64,000 nucleotides of DNA from Macrosoma leucophasiata (lineage: Eukaryota; Arthropoda; Insecta; Lepidoptera; Hedylidae). The translations under genes were made by a program, and so were the position numbers. Of this stretch, positions 44,036 to 55,379 are shown one piece after another; the first letter of the stretch is position 1; every line of letters begins with the position of its first letter. The notes below the pieces were generated by a model, which had not been told where the DNA came from, ran no database searches, and worked only from the letters and a program-made list of their open reading frames with translations. The DNA is taken from the NCBI GenBank assembly GCA_036365455.1, contig JAWQUS010000019.1, positions 10,702,001 to 10,766,000 on the forward strand. Direction: 5' to 3'.

Positions 44036-44406
44036 CGTTGAACAAATTAAGTCGATGTGCAATATTGCTAGTTGGATACTACATTGTTTCTCAATTGTAA
44101 GACAAAAATATTCTCGTTGAACCAACGGCAACGCGTTGAACAGATATTTATACAAAAAACACCAAATCCATTCCGCCGAGCGAAACGATGTAAGTTTAAA
44201 AACTGGAAAAACAATCCCGACTCCAACCTTTGAATTGCAAAGTAAGATATTCTTGACAATTCCAAAGTGGAGTTTTTTTAAGCAGTTTCTGACTGTTGTA
44301 CTTGAGTCTCTTTATCTTTCTAAATGGAAAGGTGCATTGACTTTGTTTTTATGTAAAGTAGTAAAGTATGGGTTCAACTTTTTTTTGTCGATATAGTAAG
44401 TGTAGC

Positions 44407-44493
44407 TGTGTACGACGACATTTCAGTTTATTCATTTACTTCATATATAATTTATATGAAGTAAATGAATAAACTGAAATGTCGTCATACACA
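44407..44493. repeat. 41-bp palindrome arms, 5-nt loop
   Basis: Arms 44407-44447 and 44453-44493 are reverse complements with one mismatch (core ttcagtttattcatttactt), loop taatt. Confidence 0.92.
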
Positions 44494-44556
44494 GGAAAGG
44501 CTCCTGGAAAGCACTTTTACATAGTCATATTTTTAAAACTAACCTAGAGTGATAGA

Positions 44557-44802
44557 CGTGGATCCGAGCATAGTGGGTTCGATCCCTGCGTCGAAACAAA
44601 TATTTTTATGGAGATATTTGTTTTTTTGACTACCCGGTTAGTCCAGTGGTGTGAGATGACCGTTTGATTTGAAGGGTCGCGGGTTCGATCCCTGCACCGG
44701 GACAAAATTAAATATTTGTATGGCCTACAGATATTTGTTTCGGGTCTGGGTGTTTCTGTATGTGTTGTATGTGTAGCTGTGCCGCTGTGAGTGTAGGCGT
44801 AT
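44557..44802 (+). mobile_element. tRNA-derived SINE E, fragment plus copy
   Basis: A B-box fragment (gggttcgatccctgcgtcg) at 44575, then a full head at 44636 (cggttagtccagtggtgtga, gggttcgatccctgcaccgg). The body is shortened near the end. Confidence 0.8.
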
Positions 44803-45198
44803 TTTATTTAAAAAAATATTTTTTTTAATAATGAAGATTGCAAATAAGCATGCAGTTCATATTGATGTGAAGTGAAACAGAAGTGACGGTCAATTGAAAA
44901 TTAACTTCAAGCACTGCTTCAATACTTAAACAGAGTTGAATGTGGTTTACATAAACGTATTTAATTTAGACTCGCTATGCTCGCGACTTTATCCGCGTGG
45001 AATTTAACAAAACTGTTGATCAGTATCTACGCGGACGAACTCGTGGCCACAGATAATTGTAAATAAATAAACATATTTATGAATATATCAGTAATACAGT
45101 GTCAAAAGCAAAACGAATAAACCACATCGCTTTGATATCAAAAATATTCGTTAAAATTACACACATCAAGTATTTACATTATATAATCACGTAACACG

Positions 45199-45506
45199 TA
45201 ACTTCACGCCTGTAATCCCCGAAGGGGTAGGCAGAGGTAAATGCATGCATTCAAGCATACATGCAAACACCCACGATTCGCCGGTTACGTTTTGGCCCAT
45301 GTAACAGGTGGCGAGCCTGTTGACATCTCCGGGCACATTACCAAACTTTGAGGTACTGGGAAATTTCCAGAAAATGGAAAAATCCCAATAGAACCAGAGA
45401 TAAAGGCTTTTTCACCATTATCTCTGATAACCCTCTACCCGGGAATCGAACCCAGGACCCCAGCGTAGTAGTAGTGGCCTGCTACCACTAGGCTACCGAG
45501 GCAGTT
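45199..45506 (-). mobile_element. SINE F, full copy
   Basis: Minus: gcctcggtagcctagtggta, gggttcgattcccgggtag, through accccttcggggattacagg. Confidence 0.85.
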
Positions 45507-45657
45507 AATTATATAATCAACACGTTATAATACATTTTATAATAACTAAAGAGACTCCGATTTCCGAATGTGTATAAAAAGGAAATATTTTTCGATATTT
45601 GCATTTAATTAGTTGTATTAATCTTTTGTTATTATTGCAGTTAGTAATGATTAACCT

Positions 45658-45951
45658 TTTTTTTTTGTTATGTTATAAGAGTGGCAAACAAGCGTGCAGT
45701 TCACATTGATGTTAAGTGATGACTGCAGCCTATAGACACCCACACAATGACCAGAGGTCAAAATGCAAATGCGCTGCCACTCCTGAGGCATTAGGTGTTA
45801 TGCCTCTGTGCCGGAAATTACAGAGCCGTACATTACCACCTGACCGGAACACGATAGTGCTGAACACTACCATTTAACGGCAAGTATATTAGGTAATGCG
45901 GTGGTGCCTACGCCCGCGAGCTCCGTCACTGGAGCTCTACCACCAGTAAAA
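45658..45951 (-). mobile_element. Retroposon A, full copy
   Basis: Poly-T to ctctaccaccagtaaaaa. Close to 33828-34103 (both have aagcgtgcagttc and caatgaccagaggtc), so one subfamily. Confidence 0.9.
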
Positions 45952-46032
45952 ACCTGACCAGTAGTAACCTGATGAAGAATCACCATAACTATATTTTTAA
46001 ACTTAGTTGGTATAATTTTCAGATGACTTATT

Positions 46033-46095
46033 TATGCTCTACACTCTCTGCCTACCCCGTTAGGGACCTGGCGTGAATATACATACATACATACG
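46033..46095 (+). mobile_element. Retrotransposon D, last 60 bp
   Basis: gctctacactctctgcctac through the catacatacat tail; extreme 5' truncation. Confidence 0.75.
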
Positions 46096-46640
46096 TATTT
46101 ATTTACTTGATTAGTTATAGTAGTGTATTTGATTCAATTGTTATGCACTCACAGCGTTTTGACTTGACGTAGCAAAAGCAAATCTTATAGTAGTAAGTAA
46201 CACACGTCTGGATTTGGTGCGGATTCTGTACGCTCCGAACCAAATCGGATAGATAAGTCCGGCGGACATTATTATTTAAGTCCAATGAGGTCCGCTCGCG
46301 CGGTATGGTCTCCGGATTTGGTACGTCGGACCAATTCTATATAATTTCAAGATTAAAATAATTTTTAATTCGATTTTTAATTAGATTTTTTCACCTGTAG
46401 ATTATTTGACATATATTATAGCTAAAAGAAATCACTTTTGTATTTACTATTAAAGTACTGAAGCAGTTTCTTCGCCGATTTGAAAGTAACGTAAAAGATA
46501 AAGCATCTTAGCCCTACAGCCCTAAATATCTGAAATAAATCTGCATTAAGACCTTTGGTTTCATGTAGATGTCCTTAAAATAAATCTAGGTGCAATTCAA
46601 CTTTTTAGTCATCCTTATGGGTATATTTAATACTTGCTGG
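46096..46640. other. Unrecognised stretch
   Basis: 46200-46340 carries inverted words (ccgaaccaaatcgg near tccggatttggtacg), but no clean TIR element or coding frame can be defined. Confidence 0.35.
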
Positions 46641-46647
46641 TACTCAC

Positions 46648-47174
46648 TTTTAGGGTTCCGCAGTAAAAAGGGAACCCTAAAATAGTTTATTAGTAGGTAT
46701 AGTTATAGTTTCGCCATGTCCGTCTGTCTGTCTGTCCGTCCGCGGTTAAGCGCAAAAACTATTAGTACTAGAGACTTGAAATTTGGCACAAGTATACACG
46801 TAAATCACGCCAATAAAGTGTTACAATGAAAACATGAAAAATAAAATTATTTAGGGACGCACGGATATTTTTTTTATTTTTCGTTTTCTATACCTAAAGT
46901 GTGGGTATCTTTGGATAGGTATTTTAAAAATGTTAGGGGTATGCTAACATCATTTTTGGATTTAGTTAACTCTGTTCGTGACTAATTAAGCTTTAAAGTG
47001 CCAATTTTCGTTAGAGTCAAGTGTCCCCCCCCTCGACCAACTAATCGGTTGTTGTTAAAAATTCAAACGTTACGGCAATAGAACCTACATAATTATAACG
47101 AAATTAAAAGGAAAACTATCACACTTAAGTTGGCTTTACAAGTTTGCGAGTAATACTCGACCAAATGCAATACT
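46648..47174 (+). mobile_element. Repeat T, uninterrupted left part
   Basis: ttagggttccgcagtaaaaa, gtccgtctgtctgtctgtcc, gacttgaaatttggcacaag through ttaagttggctttacaag. It serves as the empty site for U at 60.6 kb. Confidence 0.75.
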
Positions 47175-47177
47175 TTT

Positions 47178-47450
47178 TACTGGTGGTAGAGCTCCAGTGA
47201 CGGAGCTCGCGGGCGTAGGCACCACCGCATTACCTAATTAATTTACTTGCTGCTAAATGGTAGTGTTCAGCACTATCGTGTTCCGGTCAGGTGGTAATGT
47301 ACGGCCTTGTAATTTTCGGCACAGAGGCGTAACACCTTAGACTTCAGGAGTGGTAACGCATCTACATTTTGACCTTGGTCTTTGTGTGGGTCTATAGGCT
47401 GCAGTCATCACTTAACATCAATGTGAACTTCATGTTTGTTTGCCACATAA
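47178..47450 (+). mobile_element. Retroposon A copy
   Basis: tactggtggtagagctccag through tgtttgccac; the poly-A is replaced by an (aat)n run shared with the SINE H that follows. Confidence 0.85.
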
Positions 47451-47465
47451 TATTAATAATAATAA

Positions 47466-47820
47466 TGGCAACCCATTATACGTCCCACTGCTGGGCACGA
47501 GTCTCTCCCCTTTTTGGGGGGGAGGCCTGGAGCTTACTCCACCACGCTGCTCCAATGCGGATTGGTGGAGGTGGGTAGGTTAGTGGCCAACCTGCTGTCG
47601 GATGTTTTCAAACCGCCCATAAGGCCTCCGACAAGGTTTAACGACTGCTATCTATCGATAGCAACCGGGACCGACGGCTTAACGTGCCCTCCGAAGCACG
47701 GAAACGCGCATTTAATTTGCCACTAGCGGTCACCCATCACACTACCCGACCGCGCCCGTAGTGCTTAACCGAGCAGATCGCTTACGATCTATACCAGCCG
47801 CTGGGCCATGCGCGCTTCAT
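47466..47820 (-). mobile_element. SINE H, best full copy
   Basis: Minus strand, head first: gaagcgcgcatggcccagcg, atctgctcggttaagcacta, cgggcgcggtcgggtagtgt, gatgggtgaccgctagtggc, the body with gcttcggagggcacgttaag, and a tail ggttgccattattattatta. This copy best shows the 5S-like blocks in order. Confidence 0.85.
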
Positions 47821-47886
47821 AACATAAAAAAGAAAAAAAAAGCAAGTTGTAAATAAATAAACATATTTACGAATATGTCAATAATA

Positions 47887-48578
47887 CAGAGCTCCGGAGC
47901 TACTTGCCAGAGCTAGCGGGCGTATGCGACACCGCATTACCTAATATACTTGCCACCAAATGATGGTCTTTGTGTGGGTGTCTATAGGCTGCAGTCATCA
48001 CTTAACATCAATGTGAACTGCATGCTTGTTTCCCACTTCAATTACATTAAAAGTATTTATATATATATTGATAACATAATCTTTATGATCTAAAATGCAA
48101 ACACCAACCCAATCTCAGTGTTAAGTTAATCTAAACCCTACATGAAGTCCAATTCTCCCAAAACGAATGGATACTTGTTGATCAACTTCATCCCGAATAG
48201 GTTTTCGATTTGGATTCCATCAATCATTCAATCGATCTTGTAACTTTAGCTCTGCGGTTTTTGTAATACGATGCCCGTTGCACTTGTCGTGGGAATGTAT
48301 TTAAATTGAACGAGTTCAGGTAGGTTATGTAAGAGTTAACTGTTTAGTTTTTGTTACCCACGTGGCAAACAAGTATTTGGTTCACATAGATGTTAAGTGA
48401 TGACTGCAATTTATAGGCATCTACACAAAAACACAGAGGTCAAAATGCATTTGCGTTCACCCTTCTGATAGTTATTATAGGCCCATACATTACCATATAG
48501 CGATCCGAAAGACGATAGTGGGTAATGCAGTGGTGCTTACGCTCTCGAACTCTGACACTGGAGCTCTACCACCAGTGT
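47887..48578. mobile_element. Retroposon A: deleted copy (+) and diverged copy (-)
   Basis: 47887-48050 (+) lacks the middle third. 48349-48578 (-) is an older copy (gtggcaaacaagtatttggt to ctctaccaccagtg). Between, 48060-48340 is largely unique. Confidence 0.7.
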
Positions 48579-48579
48579 A

Positions 48580-49150
48580 ACTCACGTTTTAAATGGTGTA
48601 TAAGAAAGTGTTGTATTGTTTTGTTATTAGTGTTATATATTTTTTTTTATGCTGCATTATTGTTGTCATGTCTACTTAGTGGTCAATTGAATAATTTAAT
48701 GATTTTGAGATTAGTCTTACCATTTTCAAAAAATACAGAGGTGCCTAATGGCATTAAGTTCGTCTTACGTATCTTAAATAAATAAATAAAAATACTATAA
48801 TATTAAACAATAAAGGTATCATCATTATTTCACGAAAAACTTAACCCTACATAAAACAAACTCGGCTCGTAAATAACTCCAACAATGACCAACACTTAAC
48901 CAACACTTAACCCAATAACGCTCGTTTCGAGCGCATTTCACTTTAAAATTAAACATTGTACGCCATTTTGAAATTCATCGCTCACCTTCCGAAAACTTGG
49001 GAGCGAGGATTTGAACGTTTACCGTATAAAAAATGAAGGTGGAGCGCTGAGAGGGTTTTGTGGGCGTCGAAAACTTTTTGCCAACTTTGATTTTTTTGTG
49101 TTTACACCGTTTTGTTTTGGGTCCAATAAATAAATAGGGTATATTTTTAA
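48580..49150. other. No gene recognised
   Basis: AT-rich; tandem caacacttaac near 48890-48910; nothing else supportable. Confidence 0.4.
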
Positions 49151-49159
49151 AGGAAAATG

Positions 49160-49460
49160 TAAAGAAGAACTTGACTTCAGGCGGTTTCCAGTCCGATTTC
49201 TAGTCGAGCAACCGAAGTCCAGAGCTTAGCTCGACTAGCCAACTTTGATTTCTTTCGCGTTTACATCGTTTTGTTTTGGGTCCAATAAATAAATAGGGTT
49301 TATTTTTAAAAGGATAATGGAAAGAAAAATTTGACTTCAGGCGGTTTCTAATCCGGTTTCTAGTCGAGCAACCTAAGTCCACCTTTAGGTCGACTAGAAA
49401 TTAGCTGGACTAGAAATCCCAGTGGTCGCGGGTTCAAGTCCCGCTTGAAGTATTTTTTTT
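49160..49460. repeat. Duplicated ~115-bp block with tRNA-like end (SINE G relative)
   Basis: ccaactttgatttttt/tct, gtttacaccgttttgttttg and gacttcaggcggttt recur (49079-49219 and 49231-49381). They are followed on plus by ctggactagaaatcccagtg and gcgggttcaagtcccgct, a B-box-like end. Confidence 0.6.
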
Positions 49461-49727
49461 CTTTCCATTTTTTTTTAAGTATTTCACTTGCATGTATTAT
49501 TGCGACAAAATTATATAAAAATAAGTTGGTTGGGTTGGGTTTAGTTTCGTACGGAATCAAGTAGGTACGTTGGCAGTACGAGATATTTTTAGGGTACCTT
49601 AATAACCTTCTTAAGACCACTCGTGCGTCTGTCTGTTGGTCCGTTATATTATGACTGATTTTCTCCGATAGTGGTAGGCAAATAAAAACAGTGACACAGA
49701 CATGAACATTTAGAAAAAATAAGTGAG

Positions 49728-49985
49728 TTTTTTTATATAATGGAAGTGGTAAACAAGCATGCAGTTCACAGTGATGTTAAATGATGACTGCAGCCTATAG
49801 ACACCCACACAAAGACCAACGTCAAAATGCAGATGCGTTATCACTCCTGATGCCTAAGGTGTTTTGCCTCTGTACATTACCACCTGACCGGAAATACCGG
49901 AACACGATAGAGGTGAACACTACCATTTAGCGGCCAGTATATTAGGTAATGCGGTGGTGCCTACACCCGCGAGCTCCGTCACTGA
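49728..49985 (-). mobile_element. Retroposon A copy
   Basis: Poly-T to gcgagctccgtcactga; the outermost 5' ~20 bp missing. Confidence 0.85.
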
Positions 49986-50575
49986 CTAATTCACTGACTA
50001 ATTTAATTATTTAACTTCATAGCCACAAAAAAAATGCTACAAACGGAGGACTTAATGCTAAGAGCGCTCTCTACCAGTCAACCATTAGTACTAATGTGAT
50101 ATTTCTAAAAATACAATTAAATAAAACTAACATAAAAAATACTTTGAGTTTGATATAATAGTGAGACAACCAGGTAAGGACCTCCAAGATGTGTAAAAAA
50201 TAGACCGTTCAGAAAAAAATTGGAAGAAAAATATTTATTTTAATTATATAAATAGTTCGTATGTCAAATCTTTGACATATTTCAATCTAAGGCGGTACAA
50301 AGTTCGCCAAGTCAGCGAATATAAAAAAAAACAGTCCCCTATAACCAAGCGGAACTTAAACGAAATGTTTTCTTTACAGATATCGCAGTTCACGGTTGAA
50401 ATACCTCCCCATGCCCGTGGGAAGATTCCTTGTTCACCTTCAGCGCCGGCTTGTAAATGAATACCTTAATTGCTTTGAAGTTCATTGATTCTTAATTAAC
50501 CTCTCTGCGTTAATTATAGTATTTCTTATTCTATTAAAGTGGCAAACAAGCGTATAGTTCTTCATCAACATTTTA

Positions 50576-50721
50576 CCCCCTTATTCATAAACGTATTTTT
50601 GCTAAAGTGTCGCGAATCTCTCCTTTGTCTTTTTCTATCCTGCACATTTGACAATGCAACTGACAAAGACAAAGCATTCTATAGCTAAAACGTATCTAAT
50701 GTACGTTTATGAATGAGGGGG
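50576..50721. mobile_element. Harbinger-like MITE, TTA duplication
   Basis: 146 bp; ends cccccttattcataaacgta / tacgtttatgaatgaggggg, flanked by TTA at 50573-50575 and 50722-50724. A truncated relative lies at 56505-56622. Confidence 0.8.
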
Positions 50722-50744
50722 TTAGGGTTTCGTACCTCAATATA

Positions 50745-51327
50745 AAAAACCGGTCAAGTGCGTGTCGAGCCACGCGCAGTGTAGGGTGCCGTAGTTTTTA
50801 GGTTTAATTAATGTAACGAAAAAAAAAATTTTTTTCTATGGAGATGCAAAAATTTTGACGATGGTCGACTATTACTCGCGAACTTGTAAAGCCAACTTAG
50901 GTGTGATAGTTTTCCTTTTAATTTCGTTATATGTAGCTACTATTGCCGTTACGTTTGAATTTCTAACAACAACCGTTTAATTGTTTTATATTATTTCGCA
51001 TTAACACAAGCTTGTGAAATATATTTTATTTAAAGAAAAAGCTGCTGCTACCACAAAGCAATGCAATAAATGTGAAGGAAAGATTTGACAAAACGGGCAG
51101 GACTTCAGTAGCTCAATTGGAAGAGCGGCTGGACTAGATTCCCAGTAGGCCGCGAGTTCGAGTCTCGCCTGAGTCAAATTTTTCTTTCCATTTTTCTTTA
51201 AATAAAACAACCGTTTAGTTATTGGTACCAATAGTTTTTGCGCTTAACCGCGGATGGACAGACAGACAGATAGACAGACAGACATGACGAAACTATAAGG
51301 GTGGAACCTGTTTACTACGGAACCCTA
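50745..51327 (-). mobile_element. Repeat T with nested SINE G
   Basis: Minus: ttagggttccgtagtaaaca ... (gaca)n on plus near 51258 ... aactttgtaaagcc... and ccggtcaagtgcgtgtcg at the far end. SINE G interrupts it at 50980-51206. Confidence 0.75.
50980..51206 (+). mobile_element. tRNA-derived SINE G with 11-bp TSD
   Basis: The tRNA-like part at ~51103-51178 (cagtagctcaattggaagag, gcgagttcgagtctcgcctg) ends in a tttctttaaataaa tail. The insertion is bracketed by exact acaaccgttta at 50969-50979 and 51207-51217, marking retroposition. Confidence 0.88.
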
Positions 51328-51339
51328 AAAACGATCACA

Positions 51340-51860
51340 TAATTCCTAAGTCTGTAAGTCAGTTTGTCTGTTTGTTCAAGCTACAGAAATAATAATACCT
51401 TTGTTTGTACTAAATTGAATTTTAAAGCCACAAAACTAAGTAACATTTTAACATGTTTATTGTGTTATAGATGTGTATAGGTGTCTGTAATAACTTAAAA
51501 TCAACAAAGGTGTTATAAAAATGGAGTTCAAACATAATTAAGATATAAATTACGATTGCAATAAAATATCTTGACAAAGATTTATCGCAATACCAATTTT
51601 AAATTTGATTCATTTATTATATTTGTATATTATAAATATATAAATATATATTATTAATATATATATATATATATTATAAATATCTCAAAGAGCCGGCTAT
51701 CTATTAATAAAACCACGGAACGAGAGAAAACTTGAACGTTTCCCAATATTTATCCACCCTTCTCTAAGATGTGGGTCAAATAACCATCTTTTTGGTCGTC
51801 AAGTTCTTTCCAACTGCGCGGAAATTAATGTTCTTGTACTGTTTGTATATGGACCTTTTT
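51340..51860. other. AT-rich stretch with (ta)n
   Basis: Holds tatata runs at 51630-51680; no gene or clear repeat family. Confidence 0.45.
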
Positions 51861-52125
51861 ATATTATGGTCGATGGAGAGACTCGTGGTCCAAGGCCAAG
51901 TAGAAGGCAAAAGAGCACGCGGCCGATCACCAACCCGCTGGACCGACCAAATTCAAAACATAACAAATTCCACTATAGTCCAGTGCGTACGCAACGCCTT
52001 TGTCCGCCAAAAATGGAAGCAGATAACCAAGGCAGCCGTATTTGACAAGAACGACATATATGTGAACCCATCTGCACAACCACGACCAATCTGACAAGAG
52101 TGTCCGATTAAGAAGAAGATATTAT
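51861..52125 (+). pseudogene. Second type of non-LTR RT C-terminus
   Basis: The frame reads MERLVVQGQVEGKRARGRSP, TRWTDQIQNITNS, ...AFVRQKWKQITKAA, ending at 52092, followed by aagagtgtccgattaagaag and an aag-rich tail. G-K-R-x-R-G-R-x-P-x-R-W-x-D-x-I is a LINE ORF2 C-terminal pattern, distinct from D and J. A single 5'-truncated copy. Confidence 0.75.
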
Positions 52126-52396
52126 GGTAGCGACAGACAAGTAAACAATTTGTATATATTGATTAGGTATTTGATATCTGTAACCATGCATCCAATGGTT
52201 CCAGTCGAAAACCAGGGTCAGATATATATTTTAACGGTACCTCAGTACGGGATAGAAAGTATCCCATGTGTTAGAGCCATATACTGTACCCACCAGTATA
52301 CAAAATTTCATCGTAATCCGTCTAGCTGCTTTAGCGTGATTGGGGAACAAACAGAATAACATTCCTTCACATTTATAATAGTAATAAATTAATTGC

Positions 52397-52715
52397 TCCA
52401 GGAGCCTAGTGGTAGCAGGCCACTACTATTATGCAGGAGGTCCTGGGTTCGATTCCCGGGTCGGGGACTATCAGAGATAACGGTTTAAAATCCTTTATCT
52501 CTGGTTCTATTGGGATTTCTCCATTTTCTGGAATTTTCCCAGTACCTTGGAGTTTGTGTACTGTTGTGTGTTTGTAATGTGCCCGGAGATGGCAACAGGC
52601 TCGCCACCTGTTACATGGGCCAAAACGTAACCGGCGAATCGTGTTTGCATGTATGCTTGAATGCATGCATTTACCTCTGCCTACCTTTTCGGGGATTACA
52701 GGCGAGAAGTGACAT
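52397..52715 (+). mobile_element. SINE F, full copy
   Basis: gagcctagtggtagcaggcc, gggttcgattcccgggtcgg, through gggattacaggcgagaagtg; an extra gtgtactgttgtgtgtttgt insert mid-body. Confidence 0.85.
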
Positions 52716-52983
52716 TTTAGATATATTATGTCATATATCACGTTACATAGTATGTATTACGTACGTTGAAGTTACGTTTTATGTTGGAAGAAATATGTCT
52801 GCTTATATCATGACCTTTATAAATATTATACGTGTTACAAGCCAGATGGTGTAAATATATTTTTTAAACTAACGCTAGAATATACTAAGATGGAAGCGTC
52901 TAGTACTGCGGTGTGGTACAAGTCACAAGAGATCCGTCTATTAGAAATTGGTTGATAACATCGCGAATAATTTATTTAGCTTG

Positions 52984-53148
52984 AGTTGCACCACTAGTTT
53001 CGTAAAAGTTAAAGCTAGTGTGACATTTCACATCCATCTCTTATTTTAACTTTATAAATCTACTAAACTTTATGATATCTTTAAGTAAGAGAAGGATGTG
53101 AAATGTTACAATAACTTTAATTTTAACAAACGTAGTGCAACCCAGGCT
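52984..53148. mobile_element. TIR MITE with gttgca ends
   Basis: gagttgcaccactagtttcg...acatttcacatcc on the left is the inverse of ggatgtgaaatgtt...acgtagtgcaaccc on the right. ~165 bp; no clear TSD. Confidence 0.7.
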
Positions 53149-53199
53149 TAATGATCTTTACAATTCATCGTCATCATTACAGCTTAAAGACGTACTCTG

Positions 53200-54090
53200 C
53201 TGGACAAAAGCCTCCCCTAATGATGTCCTAATGCATCATATTATATCCGGATTGACAATGGCAATGGTGCTTTATTCAGTTTATTGATTTCATATAATTA
53301 AGATCCTGCAGAGCACTTTCGCATTGTAATTTTTTTTAAATACCTAGAGTGAATAACTACAAATAATAATCAAAATACAAAATATTTTAAAAAAGAAGCG
53401 AAACAATTATTATATAGATGAATTCATTATTTACAAATTCCTCCAGTTCTCCATTACAATAGGTAGTTTTATCATAGGCGTTAACTCGTTATTTATTGCA
53501 ATTATTATTGAAGGTTTTGACTGCTATTGTTTGGTTGACTGACGGCACTAGCGGAAGAATTCGCCTCCACTAGTAGGCGGTAGAGTTGTCACTTCCCAAT
53601 GCCCTAATATTTGCAATTGCCTACCACTACAGCTAAAAGAAGCCCATTTTGGAATTTTTAAAATTCACAAATTTAAATGCTGCAATCGAATTATAAGCAT
53701 CCTAAAACCAATTGTTTCGGCAGTACGCGGTACGGTCACATTGTAACGAAAAATATTTTAAAAATATATTGTCAAAAATAAATTCCTTAAAACCCGCTTC
53801 CGCTTATACCACACACCGCGTCATTATACATTTCTCTCTAAATTTCCAGAGGCGTTATTTATTACTTAATCTGGAAGCTGCGCGAATGTTTTTAAGAGTA
53901 AACTGCTTCAGATATAATTCTTTGAAGGATGAGAAGGCCGTCTTCCTATTAACTCTTCTAACTGCAGGGCTTGAGGAAAATGTGACGTCAGAATTACTTG
54001 GCTTTATCTTGGTGAGTGATTTGGAGGATGGCGTATTTTAAAGTCTTTAAGATTGATCGAGATGGTTGTATGTTACAGATTTGTCTATCT
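53200..54090. other. Mostly unique DNA with a 109-codon unassigned frame
   Basis: 53207-53260 is a retroposon-tail phrase (ctctgctggacaaaagcctc). The frame at 53712-54041 (+) matches no domain I know, has no splice or promoter context, and is probably chance. Confidence 0.35.
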
Positions 54091-54092
54091 AT

Positions 54093-54222
54093 GTATCTTC
54101 ACGCCAGGTCCCTAACGGGGTAGGCAGAGAGTGTAGAGCGCCAGACATCCCGGTTCTGACAAACCTCTCGTGCCTCGTCTACCTTCATCATTCTCTTCAT
54201 ACATGCACGCCGATTCCTATAT
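54093..54222 (-). mobile_element. Retrotransposon D, 3' fragment
   Basis: Minus: gcgtgcatgtatgaagagaa to gttagggacctggcgtgaag; identical in most positions to the long copies. Confidence 0.8.
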
Positions 54223-54230
54223 CTTAATAT

Positions 54231-54600
54231 ATATAAATCTCGTGTCACAATGTTTGTCCTTGATGGACTTCTAAACCACTTAACCGATTATAATAAAATT
54301 CGCACACCATGTGCAGTTCGATCCAACTTGAGAGATAGGATAGCTTACGCTATGACTAATAGGAGCAGAGAAGCGCGGGCGAAGCCGGGGCGGGCCGCTA
54401 GTATATATATAAAAATCAATTGCTGTTCGTCAGTCTCGCTGAAACTCGAGAACGGCTGGATCGATTTGGCTAATTTTAGTTCTGAATGATTTTTGGAAGA
54501 CCAGGGAAGGTTTAAAAGGTAAGAAAATATTAAGAAATTAAAGGGAAATAGGAATAAGAAGGGAATTTTATTTTCCCATACAAATAGTCCGTATCCCTTT
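54231..54600. repeat. Two Helitron-like pieces
   Basis: 54231-54405 ends gcgaagccggggcgggccgc plus tagta, the usual end of this type. 54405-54600 matches 23.8 and 27.4 kb. Confidence 0.55.
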
Positions 54601-54642
54601 AATAACTATAAGAGTAAGTTATAGTTATTAAAGGGCCATACA

Positions 54643-54942
54643 TTTTTTTAATGTAATGGAAGTGATTAACAAGGATGCAGTTCAAATTGATGTTATGTTG
54701 ATGTTTGTATGTAATACTACAGCCTATAGACACCCACACAAAGACCAAGGTCAAAGTGCAGATGCGTTACCACTCCTGAGGCCTAAGGTGTTATGCCTCT
54801 GTGCCGGAAATTACAGGGCCGTACATTACCATCTGACCGGAACACGATAGTGCTGAACACTATCATTCAGCGCCAAGTGTATTAGGTAATGCGGTGGTGC
54901 CTATGCCCGCGAGCTCCGTCACTGAAGCTCTACCACCAGTAA
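54643..54942 (-). mobile_element. Retroposon A, full copy
   Basis: An insertion of ~15 bp after gttcaaattgatgttatg; otherwise complete to ctaccaccagtaag. Confidence 0.85.
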
Positions 54943-54954
54943 GATAACATTACC

Positions 54955-55375
54955 TATGTGGAAGAACGGGTGGAAGTGTTCCTCCGACGAAAAGGGAGGA
55001 TTCTCCGACCAGGCGAGGTGGTAGCGCCTGGCGGGCCGCGGCTCAACGATTGACGTTGGGAAGTTGTATATATGCCAAATCTTGAGAAATCTTCGTATGT
55101 GCGATGTAATTCGAATGCACGCCATCTACCGTACTAGATAAGTACTGTGAGGTTTCATTATATCCCACTAGTTGGCGCCTTAATGTAGTGGACGCTACAC
55201 CTACCTTACATTTCCACCTAATCGGAACACGACAGTGTAGAAGCAGAAGATAGGCGTTTATTTGGCCCATAGCCGATAAACACAAAACAGTGCTGAACAC
55301 TACCACTTAGCAGCAGATAGATCAGTAATGCGGTGGTGCCTACGCCCTCGAGTTTCTACACTGTACTCTACCCTA
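54955..55375 (+). repeat. Repeat Q copy 2 plus A fragment
   Basis: Q at 54955-55200 (ccaggcgaggtggtagcgcc, gttgggaagttgtatatatg, ttggcgccttaatgtagtgg); 55275-55375 is a worn A head (-). Confidence 0.6.
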
Positions 55376-55379
55376 AGGG

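Noticed and set aside
53712..54041. 109-codon plus-strand frame as a gene
   Set aside because: No recognisable domain, promoter, splice sites or repeat-encoded protein; AT-rich chance frames of this size are expected.
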